This document shows positions 4,310 through 6,781 of a DNA stretch of 6,781 nt, piece by piece. The DNA comes from a bacterium (GTDB lineage: Bacteria > Bacteroidota > Bacteroidia > Bacteroidales > UBA932): assembly GCA_004561775.1 (NCBI GenBank), contig SFUD01000041.1, positions 1 to 6,781 of the forward strand, read 5' to 3'. Below the pieces are notes generated by a model, which was not told the DNA's origin, made no database searches, and saw nothing but the letters and a program-made list of their open reading frames with translations. The translations under genes were made by a program, and so were the position numbers. Positions within the stretch are counted from its first letter, which is position 1; each line of letters starts with the position of its first letter.

Positions 4310-6205
4310 ATGACTCAGATTTCAGATTATTCAAGACGTTATGAGAAGGTGCCCGTACGCATCTTCAACGAGCAGAAAGATGCCTCCAAAGTCATTGTGG
4401 AGGATATCATCAAGTGCGCAGCCAAGAAATTGGAGGAGAAGAAGAACCTAGTTCTTGCACTGGATGCTTCGTCGGCGTGTATTCCTGTTTATGAGGACCT
4501 TGCAAAGGCATACGAGGCCGGAAAAATCAGTTTCAAGAACATAGAGGTATTTACCATTGACGAGTATTACCCTTTGGACAGAAACGAGCTTCAGACACAC
4601 TACAGATTCTTCAAAGAGTATCTCTTCGACCTTGTAGACATTCCGCAGGAGAATATCCACTGTCTGGAGAGCAACAAAATGGAGAATGTTGCCGAATACT
4701 GCAAAGAATTTGACGCTCTTGTAAAATCAAAGGGCATAGATATCCTCATCACAGCAGGTATGGGAAGCAACGAGCCAGGCTCGCCATACGACTCAAGAAC
4801 CAGAGTAATCACACTCAACTACACAACCAGAGTCTCTGCAGCAAGCGACTTCTTTGGAGTAGAATATGTACCATACCACTGCATCACAATGGGCATAGGC
4901 ACCCTTATGGAGGCAGCAAAAGTTTACTACCTTGCTTGGGGAGAGGGCGCAGCATCCCGAATCAAGAAACTTGTAGAGGGCGCACCGGACCTTCAGGTTC
5001 CATACTCATTCCTGCAGCAGCACAGCAATCTGGAGATTTGCATAGACCACGCAGCCTCTGCAAACCTTACAAGGATTGCCACCCCTTGGCTTACAAACAC
5101 CTGCGAGTGGACAGACTATATGACCAGAAAGGCTGTCTTCTGGCTCTGCAAGAAGCTTGACAAACCTATCCTCAAGCTCACCGACAGAGATTACAACGAT
5201 AACGGTATGAACGACCTTGTAACCCTCAAAGGTCCGTCAAGCGAGATCAACATAAAGGTATTCAACGATTTGCAGCACACCATTTCAGGCTGGCCGGGCG
5301 GAAAACCTAACGCAGACGACTCTACCCGTCCTGAGCGCGCGCTCCCATATCCAAAGAGAGTTATTGTATTTAGCCCGCACCCAGACGACGATGTAATCTC
5401 TATGGGAGGAACCGTTGCACGACTCTCATCACAGAATCACATTGTTCACCTGGCATACCAGACCTCCGGAAACATTGCCGTCTTTGACCACGACGCCATA
5501 AGATTTGCAGACTTTGTACGCGAGATTGCCCCTGTATACGGCTTCCCACAGGCAAAGGCCGACTCTATGTACAAGAGCATTGCAGAAGAACTTGCAAAGA
5601 AACATCCGGGTGAGCCAGACCCTGCAAGTGTAAGAGAGATGAAGACCGTTATCCGTCGTGGCGAGGCAAGGGCAGCCTGCCGTTACCTTGGCATACCTGA
5701 TGAGAGAGTACACTTCCTGGAACTCCCATTCTACGAGACAGGCGGAGTAAAGAAGAAACCTCTTGGAAGAGAAGACGTAGATATAGTAAAGAATCTGCTC
5801 AAAGAGGTTAAGCCTCACCAGATCTTTGCAGCCGGAGACCTCTCAGACCCACACGGCACACACAGAGTATGTTTCCAGGCAATCATAGCAGCCTGCGAAG
5901 AGCTCAAACACGAAGAGTGGTTCAAAGACTGCCGTCTATGGATGTACCGTGGCGCATGGCAGGAGTGGGATGTAGCAGAGGCAGAGATGGCCGTTCCGCT
6001 CAGCCCAGAAGAGGTAGAGATTAAACGCGAAGCCATCTTCAGACACCAGTCACAGAAAGACAGACCTATGTTCCCTGGCTCAGACAAGAGAGAATTCTGG
6101 CTCCGCGCAGAGGAGAGAAACCACAACACCGCAATCCTCTACGACAAACTCGGAATGGCAGAATACCAAGCCATCGAGCTCTTCGTCCAGTACAAGTTCG
6201 ACTAA
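4310..6205 (+). CDS. NagB-like sugar-isomerase domain fused to PIG-L (LmbE) deacetylase domain
   Basis: This 631-residue cytosolic protein resembles the long 'glucosamine-6-phosphate deaminase' proteins of Bacteroides (about 660 residues) and lacks their N-terminal extension. Residues 25-290 align with NagB, which converts glucosamine-6-phosphate to fructose-6-phosphate and ammonia: FTIDEYYPL (81-89, Asp84 like E. coli Asp72), SNEPGS (Glu155 like Glu148) and Arg174. The GG phosphate loop is replaced (LDASSACIP, 51-59), and the loop that holds E. coli Asp141 and His143 is five residues short. Residues about 345-631 form a PIG-L domain with the metal motif FSPHPDDD (354-361) and the second His pair DPHGTHR (513-519, His515 and His518), as in GlcNAc deacetylases. 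The central FNDLQHTISGWPGGKPNADD (318-337) joins the halves. The gene lies 10 bp after kdsA with no room for a terminator and ends 174 bp before a strong one. Deacetylase activity is plausible; deaminase activity is doubtful. Annotation as nagB alone would mislead. Confidence 0.9.
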   Translation: MTQISDYSRRYEKVPVRIFNEQKDASKVIVEDIIKCAAKKLEEKKNLVLALDASSACIPVYEDLAKAYEAGKISFKNIEVFTIDEYYPLDRNELQTHYRFFKEYLFDLVDIPQENIHCLESNKMENVAEYCKEFDALVKSKGIDILITAGMGSNEPGSPYDSRTRVITLNYTTRVSAASDFFGVEYVPYHCITMGIGTLMEAAKVYYLAWGEGAASRIKKLVEGAPDLQVPYSFLQQHSNLEICIDHAASANLTRIATPWLTNTCEWTDYMTRKAVFWLCKKLDKPILKLTDRDYNDNGMNDLVTLKGPSSEINIKVFNDLQHTISGWPGGKPNADDSTRPERALPYPKRVIVFSPHPDDDVISMGGTVARLSSQNHIVHLAYQTSGNIAVFDHDAIRFADFVREIAPVYGFPQAKADSMYKSIAEELAKKHPGEPDPASVREMKTVIRRGEARAACRYLGIPDERVHFLELPFYETGGVKKKPLGREDVDIVKNLLKEVKPHQIFAAGDLSDPHGTHRVCFQAIIAACEELKHEEWFKDCRLWMYRGAWQEWDVAEAEMAVPLSPEEVEIKREAIFRHQSQKDRPMFPGSDKREFWLRAEERNHNTAILYDKLGMAEYQAIELFVQYKFD

Positions 6206-6226
6206 CCGCCGCCCGGCCCGCCAGCA

Positions 6227-6365
6227 GGTTGGCCCAGGCAGTCAGCCACAGCAGTCAGCACGGGCAGTTGGCCACATCCCTGCCCAGCCGGTAGGTGAAG
6301 CCCCGAACGCGGCAGGATTGCTCCCTTCTGCAGGGTGGTCCCCTTCCGCAGGGTGGCCCAGGCAG
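6227..6365. repeat. Short repeats between the fusion gene and its terminator
   Basis: GGTTGGCCCAGGCAG (6227-6241) recurs as GGGTGGCCCAGGCAG (6351-6365) with one change. Between them lies a two-copy 18-bp tandem repeat, CCCTTCTGCAGGGTGGTC (6323-6340) and CCCTTCCGCAGGGTGGCC (6341-6358), with two changes. The 174 bp between the stop codon and the terminator are GC-rich and hold no gene I can support. If transcribed they form a structured 3' untranslated region. Confidence 0.7.
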
Positions 6366-6378
6366 CAAAACAAATAGT

Positions 6379-6411
6379 AAAAGCGCGCAAACCCCAAAGT
6401 TGCGCGCTTTT
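6379..6411 (+). terminator. Strong hairpin terminator, probably bidirectional
   Basis: Perfect 12-bp inverted arms AAAAGCGCGCAA (6379-6390) and TTGCGCGCTTTT (6400-6411) enclose a 9-base loop ACCCCAAAG. The T-run closing the right arm and the A-run opening the left arm allow termination on either strand. It lies 174 bp after the stop of the fusion gene and most likely ends the kdsA operon transcript. Confidence 0.88.
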
Positions 6412-6429
6412 CTCTTCCCAAATCCTACG

Positions 6430-6720
6430 ATTCAATTCCCGCTGTCCGGCATTCTGCTCCTGTGTCCCTGTACTCTGCTCCGGTGGCCAACATTCTGCTC
6501 CTGTGTCCCGGTACTCTGCTCCGGTGGCCAGCCATTCTACTTCCGGTGGTCCGGCATTCTGCCTCTGGGTTGCCCGCAATTCTACCTCCGCGGCCCAGGA
6601 CTCAGCTCCCACAGCACATTCTATCTCCCCAAAGGGTCACTCTCCCCTTCGCGATTCTGCTTTTCAGTTCCCAACGTTCAGTATTACGTTACCAAAGCCC
6701 ACTATTACCACATCCAGGCC
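6430..6720. repeat. Degenerate tandem array of about 20-21-bp units, with a near-perfect 41-bp pair
   Basis: Units begin with ATTCTGCTCC or ACTCTGCTCC and continue with a GT/GG-rich half ending in CC. Unit starts can be followed at 6430, 6451, 6472, 6492, 6513, 6534, 6556, 6579, 6600, 6618 and 6639, with lengths mostly 20-23 bp. The double unit 6450-6490 is repeated at 6491-6531 with two base changes (41 bp each), so part of the array is a recent duplication. After about 6640 the repeat fades into ATTAC/ACTATTACC-type units. Long frames open across it on both strands are low-complexity, and the minus-strand one overlaps the terminator and the preceding gene. I therefore do not call a gene. 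Confidence 0.85.
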
Positions 6721-6737
6721 AACATCCCATGTAACTC

Positions 6738-6770
6738 GCGCACAAAAACCCCGATTTTGTGCTTGGGAAG
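6738..6770. repeat. Interspersed hairpin element, copy B (possible terminator)
   Basis: Perfect 8-bp arms GCACAAAA (6740-6747) and TTTTGTGC (6755-6762) enclose the 7-base loop ACCCCGA. The 33-bp element matches copy A at 521-553 at 29 of 33 positions, in the same orientation and likewise downstream of a tandem array. The loop start ACCCC recalls that of the terminator at 6379-6411. A bidirectional terminator or a dispersed repeat are both possible. Confidence 0.7.
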
Positions 6771-6781
6771 CCCGAAAACGA

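Noticed and set aside
6202..6612. Minus-strand frame of about 136 residues downstream of the fusion gene
   Set aside because: It runs through the strong terminator hairpin and into the stop of the upstream gene, and its sequence is the tandem array translated.

Overview
The window looks like chromosomal DNA of a Bacteroidales-type bacterium (phylum Bacteroidota). The evidence is a long two-domain NagB-like/PIG-L protein of the kind I know from Bacteroides, a RarA and a KdsA that resemble Bacteroides versions closely along their length, a TlpA/ResA-like thioredoxin-fold protein with a signal peptide, A-rich leaders without a Shine-Dalgarno sequence, and a TAnnTTTG-type promoter box. I cannot resolve the family or genus. 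All similarity statements come from recalled family features, not from a search.

Layout, all genes on the + strand: the last 31 codons of a membrane protein, probably of the TauE/SafE type (2-97); about 1.29 kb without a convincing gene, rich in repeats (98-1383); a secreted thioredoxin-like protein with a Gln-rich repeat linker (1384-2067); rarA (2143-3423); kdsA (3481-4299); a NagB-like/PIG-L fusion (4310-6205), only 10 bp behind kdsA and probably co-transcribed with it; a strong hairpin terminator (6379-6411); then a second repeat array running almost to the window end (6430-6720), followed by a hairpin element.

The genes are mostly housekeeping. RarA acts on stalled replication forks. 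KdsA makes KDO-8-phosphate for lipopolysaccharide. The NagB-like/PIG-L protein belongs by family to amino-sugar metabolism, which fits beside a cell-envelope sugar gene. The thioredoxin-like protein would act in the periplasm. Within the fusion protein, the sugar-isomerase half appears to have lost most of the NagB active site while the deacetylase half keeps its metal-site motifs.

The unusual part is the DNA between genes. Both flanks hold GC-rich degenerate tandem arrays, unlike each other in sequence but both with a period of about 20-21 bp and double units of 41 bp. Each array is followed in the same orientation by a copy of the same 33-bp hairpin element (521-553 and 6738-6770, 29 of 33 positions equal). 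A 22/24-bp inverted repeat pair and other degenerate repeats fill the rest of the upstream gap. This suggests a repeat family spread through the intergenic regions of this genome. What it does cannot be told from one window, and I see no clear undescribed protein system here.
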